Assembly (NCBI GenBank): GCA_002316005.1
Contig: DCIM01000078.1
Location: forward strand, 1-59,340
Source: Prevotellaceae bacterium UBA1726
GTDB taxonomy: Bacteria; Bacteroidota; Bacteroidia; Bacteroidales; Bacteroidaceae
Length of the DNA stretch: 59,340 nucleotides
Reading direction: 5' to 3'
Notes under the pieces: model-generated
Told to the model about the DNA's origin: nothing
What the model saw: the letters and a program-made list of their open reading frames with translations, nothing else
Databases searched by the model: none
Made by a program: the position numbers and the translations under genes
Shown here: one piece after another, positions 41,027 to 49,679 of the stretch
Layout of the letters: each line of letters starts with the position of its first letter
How positions within the stretch are numbered: the first letter of the stretch is position 1

Positions 41027-41683
41027 TTATGGAACTTCAACAAAGTCGTCGAAATCAACCTCCTCTTCGTGTGTCTCTTCGGCTCTGTCTATTTTGTAAT
41101 CAATGTATTGCACTGAGTCTTCGGCAGAAAGCATACCATTACCCACCTGAAGCACAATCGTCTTGCTGATAGGAATACGGTCGCCCGTTGCCTTTGAAAC
41201 GCCATCAACAGTGATGCCATACACCCAGTCCTTCTCGCCTTCAACAAACTGAGGCATACCCAGTTTGAAGCCCATGGCCTTGAGTTTAGCCATTGCCTCA
41301 CGCGAAGAACAGTTGCCCGCAATGTCAGGCAGAGTGAGGGTTGGAGTGCTCGAAGCATTCACAATGATGTTGATATGGTGACCCGGTTTCACTCTGACAC
41401 CAGCCATTGGCGATTGTTCAAGAACACAATCGGCAGGAAGTTCCTTGACATAACCCGTATCGCCAACTACAACATCAAGTCCCGCGTCCTCAAGAATACG
41501 GCGAGCATCGACCATTGACTTATGGCGAACATCCGGTATCAGAACCGACTGTCCATGACGAGTGTAGATGTTGAGTCCGAACTTTAGAAACAGGCACAAC
41601 AAAACGATGACACCACCCATTGCGAGGATGTTGCCCCAGAGATAACGACTCTTGAACTTGTTCACAAACTCTGACAATCTCAT
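41027..41683 (-). CDS. Membrane-anchored PASTA-domain protein
   Basis: 218 residues. One transmembrane helix near the N terminus (ILAMGGVIVLLCLFLKFGLNIY) and then periplasmic PASTA repeats (VLIPDVRHKSMVDARRILEDAGLDVVVGDTG; LTLPDIAGNCSSREAMAKLKAMGFKLG). No kinase or transpeptidase domain. PASTA units bind peptidoglycan fragments or beta-lactam-like groups in known proteins. Together with ddl downstream, it suggests a cell-wall role. The acidic C-terminal tail (EETHEEEVDFDDF) is notable. Confidence 0.88.
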   Translation of the reverse strand: MRLSEFVNKFKSRYLWGNILAMGGVIVLLCLFLKFGLNIYTRHGQSVLIPDVRHKSMVDARRILEDAGLDVVVGDTGYVKELPADCVLEQSPMAGVRVKPGHHINIIVNASSTPTLTLPDIAGNCSSREAMAKLKAMGFKLGMPQFVEGEKDWVYGITVDGVSKATGDRIPISKTIVLQVGNGMLSAEDSVQYIDYKIDRAEETHEEEVDFDDFVEVP

Positions 41684-41706
41684 TGATAATTTTTGCTAAT
41701 TAACAC

Positions 41707-41750
41707 AAAAAGCAGCAATCCGCCTTGATAAAAGACTGATGCTGCTTTTT
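41707..41750 (-). terminator. Terminator of rpmH
   Basis: AAAAGCAGCA (41707-41716) and TGCTGCTTTTT (41740-41750) form a strong stem. On the minus strand it ends in CTTTTTGTG. It lies between rpmH and the PASTA gene. Confidence 0.85.
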
Positions 41751-41786
41751 GTCGTCGTGAGTGACGGAACCTGTGCTAAGTAAAGA

Positions 41787-41942
41787 TTACTTACCGTGGT
41801 TCTCGCTTGATACTGTGAGCTTCTTGCGGCCATGTGCACGACGGTTAGCCAGTACGCGACGACCATTCTTAGTTGCCATTCTCTCACGGAAACCGTGCTT
41901 GTTTACACGGCGGCGGTTGTGTGGCTGAAATGTTCTTTTCAT
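41787..41942 (-). CDS. rpmH: 50S ribosomal protein L34
   Basis: 51 residues: MKRTFQPHNRRRVNKHGFRE then RMATKNGRRVLANRRAHGRKK, the invariant L34 sequence. Basic and short. It has its own promoter and terminator. No dnaA, rnpA or yidC is beside it, unlike the usual origin-region arrangement in other phyla. Confidence 0.97.
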   Translation of the reverse strand: MKRTFQPHNRRRVNKHGFRERMATKNGRRVLANRRAHGRKKLTVSSENHGK

Positions 41943-42013
41943 CTTTCTATATTTATTTAATAATTAGCATATGTTTATCGGAAATGATTTCGCAACCATT
42001 CCAATTCGGACTG

Positions 42014-42045
42014 CAAAATTACTCATTTCTTTTGAAATAACCAAG
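42014..42045 (-). promoter_or_regulatory. rpmH promoter
   Basis: On the minus strand TTG (near 42042-42044), 20 nt, TAATTTTG (42014-42021), about 70 nt ahead of the rpmH start. Confidence 0.6.
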
Positions 42046-42105
42046 AATTATTCGATTTTTAGTCACTTTTTCTTCATTTTTTTCATATTTCCCAAAGATT
42101 ATTCG

Positions 42106-42113
42106 TAACTTTG
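42106..42113 (+). promoter_or_regulatory. efp promoter -7 element
   Basis: TAACTTTG followed by GCACC, 42 nt ahead of the ATG at 42156. Confidence 0.6.
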
Positions 42114-42155
42114 CACCCGAAAATAACAATAATAACAAAAAAATATAGTATTAAT

Positions 42156-42722
42156 ATGATTGGATGCGAAGACATTAAGAAAGGCGTAGCTATCCGTATG
42201 GACGGCTACATTTGGGTTTGTATTGATTTCCAGCACATCAAGCCAGGTAAGGGTAACACCGTAATGCGTTGTAAGTTTAAGAATGTAGTTGACGGTCGCG
42301 TACTCGAGCGTACATGGAATGTAGGTTTCAAGCTTGAGGATGTTGTTATCGAGCACCGTGACTATCAGTACCTCTACAAGGAGGGCGAGGACTTTATCTT
42401 CATGAGCCTCGAGACATACGAGCAGGCTCCTATCGCTAAGGACCTCATCACAGGCGTTGAGTTTATGAAGGAGAACGATATCGTGACTGTTGTTTCTGAT
42501 ACAACTGACGGTACTGTACTCTATGCTGAGATGCCTATCAAGACAAACCTCCGCATTGCTCACAGCGAGCCAGGTATCAAGGGCGATACAGCAACAAACA
42601 CTCTGAAGCCTGCTACTCTCGAGACTGGCGTTGAGATTCGTGTTCCTCTCTTCATCAATGAGGGTGACCTTATCACAGTTGACACTCGTGACGGTAGTTA
42701 TGTAGGTCGCGTAAAGGAATAA
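42156..42722 (+). CDS. efp: Elongation factor P
   Basis: 188 residues from the ATG at 42156 (MIGCEDIKKGVAIRMDGYIWVCIDF). The tip-loop motif HIKPGKGNTVMRCK has Lys32 at the position that is modified in some bacteria. The three beta-barrel domains end in GEIRVPLFINEGDLITVDTRDGSYVGRVKE-like text (EIRVPLFINEGD). EF-P relieves ribosome stalling at proline runs. It is divergent from rpmH and has a terminator. Confidence 0.96.
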   Translation: MIGCEDIKKGVAIRMDGYIWVCIDFQHIKPGKGNTVMRCKFKNVVDGRVLERTWNVGFKLEDVVIEHRDYQYLYKEGEDFIFMSLETYEQAPIAKDLITGVEFMKENDIVTVVSDTTDGTVLYAEMPIKTNLRIAHSEPGIKGDTATNTLKPATLETGVEIRVPLFINEGDLITVDTRDGSYVGRVKE

Positions 42723-42762
42723 TCATTTCCCGCATAGCGGACTTGAATACATTAGCGGAAAG

Positions 42763-42808
42763 CAAAGAAAGTCCGCCCTTAATTGGGAGGAGAACTCTCT
42801 TTGTTTTT
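42763..42808 (+). terminator. efp terminator
   Basis: CAAAGA (42763-42768) and TCTTTG (42798-42803) close a long imperfect hairpin with an inner CCC/GGG stem; GTTTTTCGCTTTTTC follows. Confidence 0.7.
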
Positions 42809-42857
42809 CGCTTTTTCATTTTTTCGTTTGTAAAACAACATCACTCTTCACTAATAT

Positions 42858-43892
42858 ATGCGTTATTCCGTTATTGTCCCTGTCTTCAATCGCCCTGACG
42901 AGGTTGACGAATTATTAGAGAGCCTCACTCATCAGTCGTTTACCGACTTTGAGGTTGTCATCGTCGAGGACGGCAGCAGTGTGCCTTGTAAGGAGGTGTG
43001 CCAGAAATACGAGCAGACGCTCAATATAAAGTATTTCGACAAGCCAAACTCCGGACCAGGTCAGAGTCGTAATTATGGAGCAGAGCGAGCATCGGGCGAA
43101 TATCTTTTGATTCTCGACAGTGATGTTGTACTACCTGAGGGTTATCTGCTGGCGATTGAGGACGAACTTCAGCGAGAAGATGCTGATGCTTTCGGCGGAC
43201 CGGATGCAGCACATTCGTCATTCACCGATACACAGAAGGCAATCTCCTACTCCATGACCTCGTTCTTCACCACAGGTGGCATTCGTGGAGGCAAGAAGAA
43301 ACTCGATAAGTTCTACCCTCGTTCGTTCAACATGGGAATTCGCAAGGAGGTTTACGCGAAGTTGGGCGGTTTCTCGAAGATGCGATTCGGTGAGGATATT
43401 GACTTCTCCATCCGTATCTTCAAGGCCGGTTGCAAGTGTCGTCTATTCCCAGAGGCATGGGTATGGCACAAGCGCCGCACTGACTTCCGCAAATTCTGGC
43501 GACAGGTATATAATTCAGGTATCGCGCGTATAAACCTTTATAAGAAATATCCAGAGTCGCTAAAGGTGGTTCATCTCCTGCCTGCGGTATTCACTATTGG
43601 CACAATCGTAGCCATCCTATTAGGAGTAATCGGGGTGTTGAGCATTCTTAGCGTTATCGGCTATTGGGGCGTATTAGGTTTCATCGGTCCTATCGGATTG
43701 TTGCTTTATTGCCTCATCATCTTTATTGATTCCAAGCGACTCAACAAGAGCGGAAAAGTAGGTTTACTCTCTATTCCTGCTGCCTTTGTGCAACTCGGAG
43801 GCTATGGTTGCGGATTTCTCTCGGCATGGTGGAAACGCTGTGTCTGTGGAAAGGATGAATTCCAGGCATACGAAAAGACTTTCTATAAGTAA
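42858..43892 (+). CDS. Family 2 glycosyltransferase with C-terminal membrane segments
   Basis: 344 residues. GT-A domain (RYSVIVPVFNRPDEVDELLESLTHQSFTDFEVVIVEDGSS; nucleotide-sugar DxD in LILDSDVVLPEGYL; acceptor motif FGEDIDFSIRIFKAG). Two or three transmembrane helices follow (about residues 238-305). Likely acts on a lipid-linked or surface glycan; the sugar is unknown. It is first of a run with radC, sufT and lpxH. Confidence 0.9.
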   Translation: MRYSVIVPVFNRPDEVDELLESLTHQSFTDFEVVIVEDGSSVPCKEVCQKYEQTLNIKYFDKPNSGPGQSRNYGAERASGEYLLILDSDVVLPEGYLLAIEDELQREDADAFGGPDAAHSSFTDTQKAISYSMTSFFTTGGIRGGKKKLDKFYPRSFNMGIRKEVYAKLGGFSKMRFGEDIDFSIRIFKAGCKCRLFPEAWVWHKRRTDFRKFWRQVYNSGIARINLYKKYPESLKVVHLLPAVFTIGTIVAILLGVIGVLSILSVIGYWGVLGFIGPIGLLLYCLIIFIDSKRLNKSGKVGLLSIPAAFVQLGGYGCGFLSAWWKRCVCGKDEFQAYEKTFYK

Positions 43893-43900
43893 AGAGTTTT

Positions 43901-44590
43901 ATGGACGAAAGAAGATCAATAGCCAACTGGGCAGAAGAAGACCGACCTCGCGAGAAACTCCGCGACCTTGGTCCTGAGGCATTGACAAAAGCCGAACTGC
44001 TTGCCATCCTTATTGGTTCGGGCACACCAAAGAAAAGTGCCGTTGAACTGATGCAGGATGTGCTTCACGACTGTAACGAGAACCTCAACGCCCTCGGCAA
44101 GATGTCCATTCGCGAACTGACCCACTACAACGGTATAGGCGAGGCAAAGGCGATAACAATCCTTGCCGCCTGCGAATTAGGCAAGCGTCGTGCTCGCGAG
44201 CGTGCAGAGCAACGCGAGGACATGAGTTCGGCTCGTCTCATCTACGAATATATGCACTCTCACATGCAGGACCTCGATGTAGAAGAGGCATGGGTGCTGC
44301 TGATGAACCAGAATTTCAAACTCATCAAAGCACAGCGCATCTCCCATGGAGGAATAAGCGAAACATCCGTTGATGTGCGACTCGTATTGAAAGAGGCTCT
44401 GCTCTGCAATGCCACAATCCTCGCACTCTGCCACAACCACCCAAGTGGAGGAACCCGTCCAAGTGGTGATGACGACCGATTGACACAGAAAGTGAAGAAA
44501 GCATGCGAGGTGATGCGAATTTATTTCCTCGACCATATAATAGTAACCGACGGTGACTACTACAGTTACCGCGAGAATGGCAAAGTATAA
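43901..44590 (+). CDS. radC: RadC-like JAB/MPN domain protein
   Basis: 229 residues. N-terminal helix-hairpin-helix part (LTKAELLAILIGSGTPKKSAVELMQ, YNGIGEAKAITILAACEL) and a C-terminal JAB domain with metal-binding H-N-H-PSG-x5-SGDD (LCHNHPSGGTRPSGDD). Once linked to DNA repair, but the biochemical role is unsettled. It starts 9 nt after the glycosyltransferase. Confidence 0.95.
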   Translation: MDERRSIANWAEEDRPREKLRDLGPEALTKAELLAILIGSGTPKKSAVELMQDVLHDCNENLNALGKMSIRELTHYNGIGEAKAITILAACELGKRRARERAEQREDMSSARLIYEYMHSHMQDLDVEEAWVLLMNQNFKLIKAQRISHGGISETSVDVRLVLKEALLCNATILALCHNHPSGGTRPSGDDDRLTQKVKKACEVMRIYFLDHIIVTDGDYYSYRENGKV

Positions 44591-44592
44591 TA

Positions 44593-44913
44593 ATGACACA
44601 AGAAGAAAAATTACATATTGAAGAGCGTATCGTAGAGGTCCTGAAGACCGTCTACGACCCTGAAATCCCTGTTGACATCTACAGTCTCGGTCTTATCTAT
44701 AAGATTGATTTGCAGGACGATGGCACATTGGATGTAGACATGACACTGACTGCTCCCGGCTGTCCTGCTGCCGATTTCATCATGGAGGATGTACGCCTGA
44801 AACTCGACACCCTCGATGGTGTAAAGTCTTCAAACATCAACCTTGTCTTCGAACCTGAATGGGACAAGTCAATGATGTCCGAAGAAGCAAGGATTGAACT
44901 CGGATTCGATTAA
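44593..44913 (+). CDS. SufT/MIP18-type (DUF59) iron-sulfur assembly protein
   Basis: 106 residues: VEVLKTVYDPEIPVDIYSLGLIYKID and LTAPGCPAADFIMEDVRLKL with the conserved Cys. Members assist Fe-S cluster maturation. It starts 3 nt after the radC stop codon. Confidence 0.92.
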   Translation: MTQEEKLHIEERIVEVLKTVYDPEIPVDIYSLGLIYKIDLQDDGTLDVDMTLTAPGCPAADFIMEDVRLKLDTLDGVKSSNINLVFEPEWDKSMMSEEARIELGFD

Positions 44914-44944
44914 TTCATTTTATCATTTAGGCGAAGCCGCACTT

Positions 44945-45712
44945 ATGAAACCAATATACTTTATCTCTGATGCCCATCTCGGTTCATGGGCACTCGAACA
45001 TCGCAGAACACAAGAGCGCAGACTTGTTCGTTTCCTTGACGAAATAAAGAACAAGGCCGCTGCTGTGTATATGCTTGGCGATATGTTCGACTTCTGGTAT
45101 GAATGGAAGTATGTAGTGCCAAAGGGATACACCCGTTTTCTCGGAAAGATTGCCGAACTGACGGATATGGGTGTAGAAGTGCATTACTTCACCGGCAACC
45201 ACGACATCTGGGCGTTCGATTATCTCGAGCGCGAATGTGGCGTGATATTACATCACGAACCACTCACCACCGACCTCTACGGCAGTTTGTTCTACCTTGC
45301 TCACGGTGATGGCATGGGCGATCCGGATAAGGGTTTCAAACTCATACGCAAGGTTTTCCACAGTAAGGTTTGCCAATGGATGTTCGCCAACTTGCTCCAC
45401 TCCGACTGGGCAATGAAGTTCGGCCAGACTTGGGCTAAGCACAGTCGTCTGAAGCGTCCTGATGGCAAGGAGCCACCTTATATGGGTGAAGACAAGGAAC
45501 ATCTCGTGCTCTACACCAAGGAGTATATGCAGTCACATCCCGACATCGATTTCTATATCTACGGACATCGTCACATAGAACTCGACCTTATGCTCACCCA
45601 CAAGACTCGAATGATGATTCTGGGCGACTGGATAAGCGAATTCACATACGCTGTATGGGATGGCGAGAAACTGTTTATGGAGAATTACATTGAAGGCGAG
45701 AGCCAACTTTAA
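44945..45712 (+). CDS. lpxH: UDP-2,3-diacylglucosamine diphosphatase
   Basis: 255 residues from the ATG at 44945. Metallophosphatase motifs YFISDAHLGS, GDMFDFWYEW, FTGNHDIWAF, LAHGDGMGD and YGHRHIEL appear in order. It hydrolyses UDP-diacylglucosamine to lipid X in lipid A synthesis. The spacer before it contains TTATCATTTAGGCGAAGCCGC, the third copy of a phrase also at 31036 and 11807. Confidence 0.92.
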   Translation: MKPIYFISDAHLGSWALEHRRTQERRLVRFLDEIKNKAAAVYMLGDMFDFWYEWKYVVPKGYTRFLGKIAELTDMGVEVHYFTGNHDIWAFDYLERECGVILHHEPLTTDLYGSLFYLAHGDGMGDPDKGFKLIRKVFHSKVCQWMFANLLHSDWAMKFGQTWAKHSRLKRPDGKEPPYMGEDKEHLVLYTKEYMQSHPDIDFYIYGHRHIELDLMLTHKTRMMILGDWISEFTYAVWDGEKLFMENYIEGESQL

Positions 45713-45776
45713 TGACTTTTGTTCAATTTTTATAATTATTTGTTCGTTATTGATAATTGTTTAGGTCATATTTCAT

Positions 45777-45784
45777 TACCTTTG
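45777..45784 (+). promoter_or_regulatory. Promoter -7 element of the SGNH hydrolase pair
   Basis: TACCTTTG followed by CAAAC, 34 nt ahead of the ATG at 45819; TTG at 45757 lies 17 nt upstream. Confidence 0.6.
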
Positions 45785-45818
45785 CAAACAACGAAATAAA
45801 CCAAAAACATAACAGAAA

Positions 45819-46514
45819 ATGAAAAATCTCAAAAGTCTTTTACTTTTAGCCTTTGTTGCGCTGAATATTCAGACAGCATTCGCACAGAAGCACGACTTCG
45901 CCTGGTGGTATCGCTTTGAACAGCAGAACAAGGAACTCGGTGCTCCTGCCAAAGGCGAGAAGCGCGTCGTATTCTTCGGCAACTCCATCACAGAATACTG
46001 GCCTTACAAGCATGGTGACTGGTTCAAGGAGAACAATATCATCGGTCGTGGTATCGGTGGACAGACAACCTACCAGTTCATGCTCCGTTTCTATGACGAT
46101 GTAATCAACCTCCAGCCTAAAATCGTTGTCATCAATGGTGCTATCAACGACATCGCTGAAAACACAGGTGCTTACAACGAGCAGCACACCTTCGACAACA
46201 TTGTGTCAATGGTAGAGATGGCTCGTCAGAACAAAATCACTGTTGTACTCACTTCACTTCTTCCTGCTCATGCCTTCAACTGGCATCCAGGCATCGAAGA
46301 TCCAATGGGCAAGGTGCGCAGCCTTAACAAACTCATTGAGGCTTATGCTAAGAAGAACAAGATTATCTATGTTGATTACTTCTCTGCAATGGTAAAAGAG
46401 GATGGCACCCGTATGCGCGAAGACCTCGCCGACGATGGAGTACACCCAACAGAGAAGGGTTACGAAATCATGGAATCAATGATTCTCCCAATTGTGAACA
46501 AACTCCGTAAATAA
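45819..46514 (+). CDS. SGNH/GDSL hydrolase, first of a tandem pair
   Basis: 231 residues with signal MKNLKSLLLLAFVALNIQTAFAQ. Blocks: VVFFGNSITEYW (nucleophile Ser), GRGIGGQTTYQFMLRF (Gly), VVINGAINDIAENTG (Asn), DDGVHPTEKGYEIM (Asp-x-x-His). A periplasmic or secreted esterase; possible substrates are acetylated glycans or lipids. The second member follows 33 nt later. Confidence 0.9.
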   Translation: MKNLKSLLLLAFVALNIQTAFAQKHDFAWWYRFEQQNKELGAPAKGEKRVVFFGNSITEYWPYKHGDWFKENNIIGRGIGGQTTYQFMLRFYDDVINLQPKIVVINGAINDIAENTGAYNEQHTFDNIVSMVEMARQNKITVVLTSLLPAHAFNWHPGIEDPMGKVRSLNKLIEAYAKKNKIIYVDYFSAMVKEDGTRMREDLADDGVHPTEKGYEIMESMILPIVNKLRK

Positions 46515-46547
46515 GCCACTTGCGGCATAACAAAAAACAGATTCATT

Positions 46548-47231
46548 ATGAAAAAATATATTCTTTCATTTGTTTTGCTTGCAGTGTCAAGCATCGCGTT
46601 TGCACAGAAGCATGACTTTGCCCTTATAGATGCCTATGGCGATCAGAACCGCGAAATCGGTTTGCCAAAGAAAGGTGAGAAGCGTGTTGTATTCATGGGC
46701 AACTCCATCACATGGAACTGGGTTCGTTTCCATGGTGATTGGTTCAAGGAGAATGGTTTCTACGGTCGTGGTATCAGTGGCCAGACTTCATATCAGTTCC
46801 TACTCCGTTTCCGCGAGGATGTGATCAAACTCCAACCAAAGGTTGTTGTCATCAACTATGGTACAAACGATATCGCCGAGAATACCGGTGCTTACAACGA
46901 AGAGCACACCTTCAACAACATCAAGGCAATGTGCGACATGGCTCGTTACAACAAGATTAAGGTCATTCTCTGCTCTACTCTCCCTCACAAGGGCTTCGGA
47001 TGGAATCCAAACATCAAAGATGCAATGCAGAAAATTCGCAGTCTCAACGCTCGAGTTAAGGAGTATGCAAAGGCAAACAAAATCCAGTATGTAGATTATT
47101 TCTCGGCAATGGTTTCGGCCGATGGAACACAGATGCGTCCGGAACTTTCTGAGGATGGCGTACATCCAAACATGGATGGCTATGCCATCATGGAATCATT
47201 GATCATGCCTGCTATCAAGAAGGTTAGATAA
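46548..47231 (+). CDS. SGNH/GDSL hydrolase, second of a tandem pair
   Basis: 227 residues with signal MKKYILSFVLLAVSSIAFAQ. It is a clear paralogue of the preceding protein: both mature ends begin QKHDFA, and the blocks VVFMGNSITWNW, GRGISGQTSYQFLLRF, VVINYGTNDIAENTGAYNEEHTF and EDGVHPNMDGYAIM align along the whole length. The two probably arose by duplication. A terminator follows. Confidence 0.9.
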   Translation: MKKYILSFVLLAVSSIAFAQKHDFALIDAYGDQNREIGLPKKGEKRVVFMGNSITWNWVRFHGDWFKENGFYGRGISGQTSYQFLLRFREDVIKLQPKVVVINYGTNDIAENTGAYNEEHTFNNIKAMCDMARYNKIKVILCSTLPHKGFGWNPNIKDAMQKIRSLNARVKEYAKANKIQYVDYFSAMVSADGTQMRPELSEDGVHPNMDGYAIMESLIMPAIKKVR

Positions 47232-47257
47232 AACTGACATTCCCACATAAAAACAAC

Positions 47258-47294
47258 AACTCCCGCAGTCTTTTACGATTACGGGAGTTTTTTT
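47258..47294 (+). terminator. Terminator between the SGNH pair and murF
   Basis: ACTCCCG (47259-47265) and CGGGAGT (47282-47288), then a run of seven T. It can also serve the convergent murF transcript, whose strand has an A/T-rich flank. Confidence 0.88.
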
Positions 47295-47309
47295 GTATGT
47301 TATTGCTAT

Positions 47310-48593
47310 TTACAGAACTTCTGGCAACTGATACAGTTTGATACCGTTCGAACCTTTTATTAGGATGTAACAACCTTGTGGCTGGTTTTCTGCAATGGCA
47401 GCCTTCACCTCTTCCACATTGTGGAAGCAACGGAACTCATTGCGTGTCTTCATAAACTCTTCGCCGACAAGCCACACTGTAGGGAACTCATACTCTTCCA
47501 AAAGGGCAACGATCATCTGATGCTCATCGGCCGACGAATCACCCAACTCGCGCATATCACCAAGAATAAGCATCTTTGGAGCATCAACATCCATCATACG
47601 GAAGTTCTCAATGGCTGCGGCCATACTGGTTGGGTTGGCGTTGTAGGCATCCACAACGAGGTGATTCTTTGCTGTCACGGTCAACTGAGAGCGGTTATTC
47701 GATGGTGTGTAGTTTTCAAGTGCGTGGACAATCTGTTCATCGCTGACTCCGAAATGACGACCAACACTGATAGCAGCCAACACATTCACCATATTGTAGG
47801 CACCAATCAATTTCGTTCTTACAACAAGCCCATCTTCTGTCGTAACCTCCACGAAAGGATCGCACTTCGACACCCTACCTGCAACATAAGCCTTTGTCTT
47901 CACGCCTCTCTCCTCTGCCATCTCGCAAAGATCAGCATCCTGCGTATTGAGGAACACGAAAGGCGCTTCCGAATCTTCACTCTTCACTATATAATCATAG
48001 AGTTCGCCCTTTGTCTGCTTCACTCCTTCAAACGAACCGAATCCTTGAAGGTGGGCACGACCAACATTGGTAATAAGTCCACAGGTTGGTTCGGCTGTTT
48101 CCACGAGTGTCTTGATATCTCCTGGGTGACTTGCACCCATCTCTACAACGGCAATCTCATGCTCCTTGGTAAGACGGAACAAGGTCTTTGGCACACCGAC
48201 ATCATTATTGAAGTTGCCTTGTGTAAACATCACATTATATTTCTCGCTGAGCACTGCCGAGAGCAATTCCTTCGTAGTGGTCTTGCCGTTTGTGCCAGTG
48301 ATGCCTATTACCGGAATATCAAACTGGCGGCGATGCTCGCGAGCAAGGTTCTTGAAAGTCTGCAATGCGTCATAAACAAGAATCAGACGTTCATCGTGAG
48401 CCTCATCATATACATTCTTATCATCAATGATGGCATAAGCACAACCCTTTTCGAGGGCGCTCACTGCATATTTGTTTCCATCGAACGACTCACCCTTGAG
48501 GGCAAGGAAAATACTACCCTCCGGACAATCACGACTATCGGTTGTGATTACCGGATGCTGTTTGTATAACTCGTAAAGTTGCTTGATATCCAT
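47310..48593 (-). CDS. murF: UDP-N-acetylmuramoyl-tripeptide--D-alanyl-D-alanine ligase
   Basis: 427 residues from the ATG at 48593 (MDIKQLYELYKQHPVITTDSRDCPEGSIFLALKGESFDGN). P-loop ITGTNGKTTTKELL, FNNDVGVPKTLFRL, EMGASHPGDIK and DAYNANPTSM are diagnostic. It adds D-Ala-D-Ala to the muropeptide, using the product of Ddl (38968-39957). Single-gene leftward unit. Confidence 0.95.
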   Translation of the reverse strand: MDIKQLYELYKQHPVITTDSRDCPEGSIFLALKGESFDGNKYAVSALEKGCAYAIIDDKNVYDEAHDERLILVYDALQTFKNLAREHRRQFDIPVIGITGTNGKTTTKELLSAVLSEKYNVMFTQGNFNNDVGVPKTLFRLTKEHEIAVVEMGASHPGDIKTLVETAEPTCGLITNVGRAHLQGFGSFEGVKQTKGELYDYIVKSEDSEAPFVFLNTQDADLCEMAEERGVKTKAYVAGRVSKCDPFVEVTTEDGLVVRTKLIGAYNMVNVLAAISVGRHFGVSDEQIVHALENYTPSNNRSQLTVTAKNHLVVDAYNANPTSMAAAIENFRMMDVDAPKMLILGDMRELGDSSADEHQMIVALLEEYEFPTVWLVGEEFMKTRNEFRCFHNVEEVKAAIAENQPQGCYILIKGSNGIKLYQLPEVL

Positions 48594-48614
48594 ATAATCT
48601 TTGATTTTGCTTTG

Positions 48615-48622
48615 CAAAAGTA
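48615..48622 (-). promoter_or_regulatory. murF promoter -7 element
   Basis: TACTTTTG on the minus strand, 22 nt ahead of the murF start. Confidence 0.5.
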
Positions 48623-48643
48623 ATCATTTTCCGGGAAAAAGAC

Positions 48644-48674
48644 TTGGGACTTTCAAAAATTATTTCTAATTTTG
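48644..48674 (+). promoter_or_regulatory. folP promoter
   Basis: TTG (48644-48646), 20 nt, TAATTTTG (48667-48674); the folP ATG is at 48759, giving an 80-nt leader. Confidence 0.65.
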
Positions 48675-48758
48675 CAAGAAAGAGCGCAAAAGACATCAAG
48701 TTTACTTGATTTCTTATGTCGAGTGACGGCAAAATCTCTATAAGATATTTTGTAGACA

Positions 48759-49619
48759 ATGAACGAAAAAAGGAATTTTTCGATAAATATCCGAGGTGAT
48801 AAGAAGGTATTCCACGGTCCTCTGGTGATGGGAATCCTGAATGTCACCCCCGATTCCTTTTTTGACGGAAGCCGAAAGCAAACCGAACTGGAGATTGCTG
48901 AGCGTGCCAATGCCATCGTTCGCGAAGGTGGCAGCATGATTGATGTCGGTGCCTTCTCCACTCGCCCTGGTGCACAGGAGGTTAGCGAGGCTGAGGAGAT
49001 GCGACGCCTCAGATTCGCACTCGAAATAGTTCGCCGCGAGCAACCTGATGCCATTCTTTCCATCGACACTTTCCGCCCTGATGTGGCACGAATGACAGTC
49101 GAGGAGTTTGGTGCAGACATAATCAACGATGTGTCGGAGGGTGGCATAACAGGAATCGTGGATACTCCACTCGGCGAGGAATACAAAGGTGAGATTCCGG
49201 AAATGTTCAAGATGGTGGCACATCTGAAGGTTCCCTACATCCTCATGTCAGTGCAGCCTACTCTCTCGCAGATGATTCCCGCATTCAGGAAGGAAATCGC
49301 CCTACTCCATTCACTTGGTCACGACGATATCATCCTCGACCCCGGCTACGGATTCGGCAAGACTATCGAGCAGAACTACCAAATCCTCGGCGGACAGCAG
49401 CAACTCTCGGAGTTCAACCTGCCTCTCCTCATCGGTGTGAGTCGCAAACGAATGATTTGGCAGTTGTTCGGCACTACGGCTGGCGAGGCTCTCAATGGCA
49501 CTACAGCGGTAAACATCCTTGCTCTTGAGCGGGGTGGCGACATCCTTAGAGTTCACGATGTGCGCGAAGCCGTTGAAGCAGTAACAATTTACAACAAGAT
49601 GATTGATGAGATGAAATAA
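48759..49619 (+). CDS. folP: Dihydropteroate synthase
   Basis: 286 residues: LVMGILNVTPDSFFDGS, IDVGAFSTRPGAQEVSEAEE, SIDTFRPDVA, DPGYGFGKT, VSRKRMIWQLFG. It condenses p-aminobenzoate with the pterin diphosphate in folate synthesis and is the sulfonamide target. It is directly upstream of cdaA, a pairing often seen in Bacteroidetes. Confidence 0.95.
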   Translation: MNEKRNFSINIRGDKKVFHGPLVMGILNVTPDSFFDGSRKQTELEIAERANAIVREGGSMIDVGAFSTRPGAQEVSEAEEMRRLRFALEIVRREQPDAILSIDTFRPDVARMTVEEFGADIINDVSEGGITGIVDTPLGEEYKGEIPEMFKMVAHLKVPYILMSVQPTLSQMIPAFRKEIALLHSLGHDDIILDPGYGFGKTIEQNYQILGGQQQLSEFNLPLLIGVSRKRMIWQLFGTTAGEALNGTTAVNILALERGGDILRVHDVREAVEAVTIYNKMIDEMK

Positions 49620-49639
49620 TCACGCCCTCGGGCACCTCG

Positions 49640-49672
49640 ATTCTTCACTTTTCACTCTTAACTTTTCACTTA
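49640..49672. repeat. 7-bp-period TTTCACT array ahead of cdaA
   Basis: CACT/AACT at 49646, 49653, 49660 and 49667 (CTTCACT, TTTCACT, CTTAACT, TTTCACT), filling the spacer before the ATG at 49680. Confidence 0.7.
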
Positions 49673-49679
49673 GAGAAAA

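Noticed and set aside
41787..41942. Replication origin near rpmH
   Set aside because: No dnaA, rnpA, yidC or DnaA-box cluster is visible; the rpmH neighbourhood here is not origin-like.
47376..48569. 397-codon rightward frame opposite murF
   Set aside because: Fully antisense to murF, which has all ligase motifs; Cys/His/Leu-rich translation typical of shadows.
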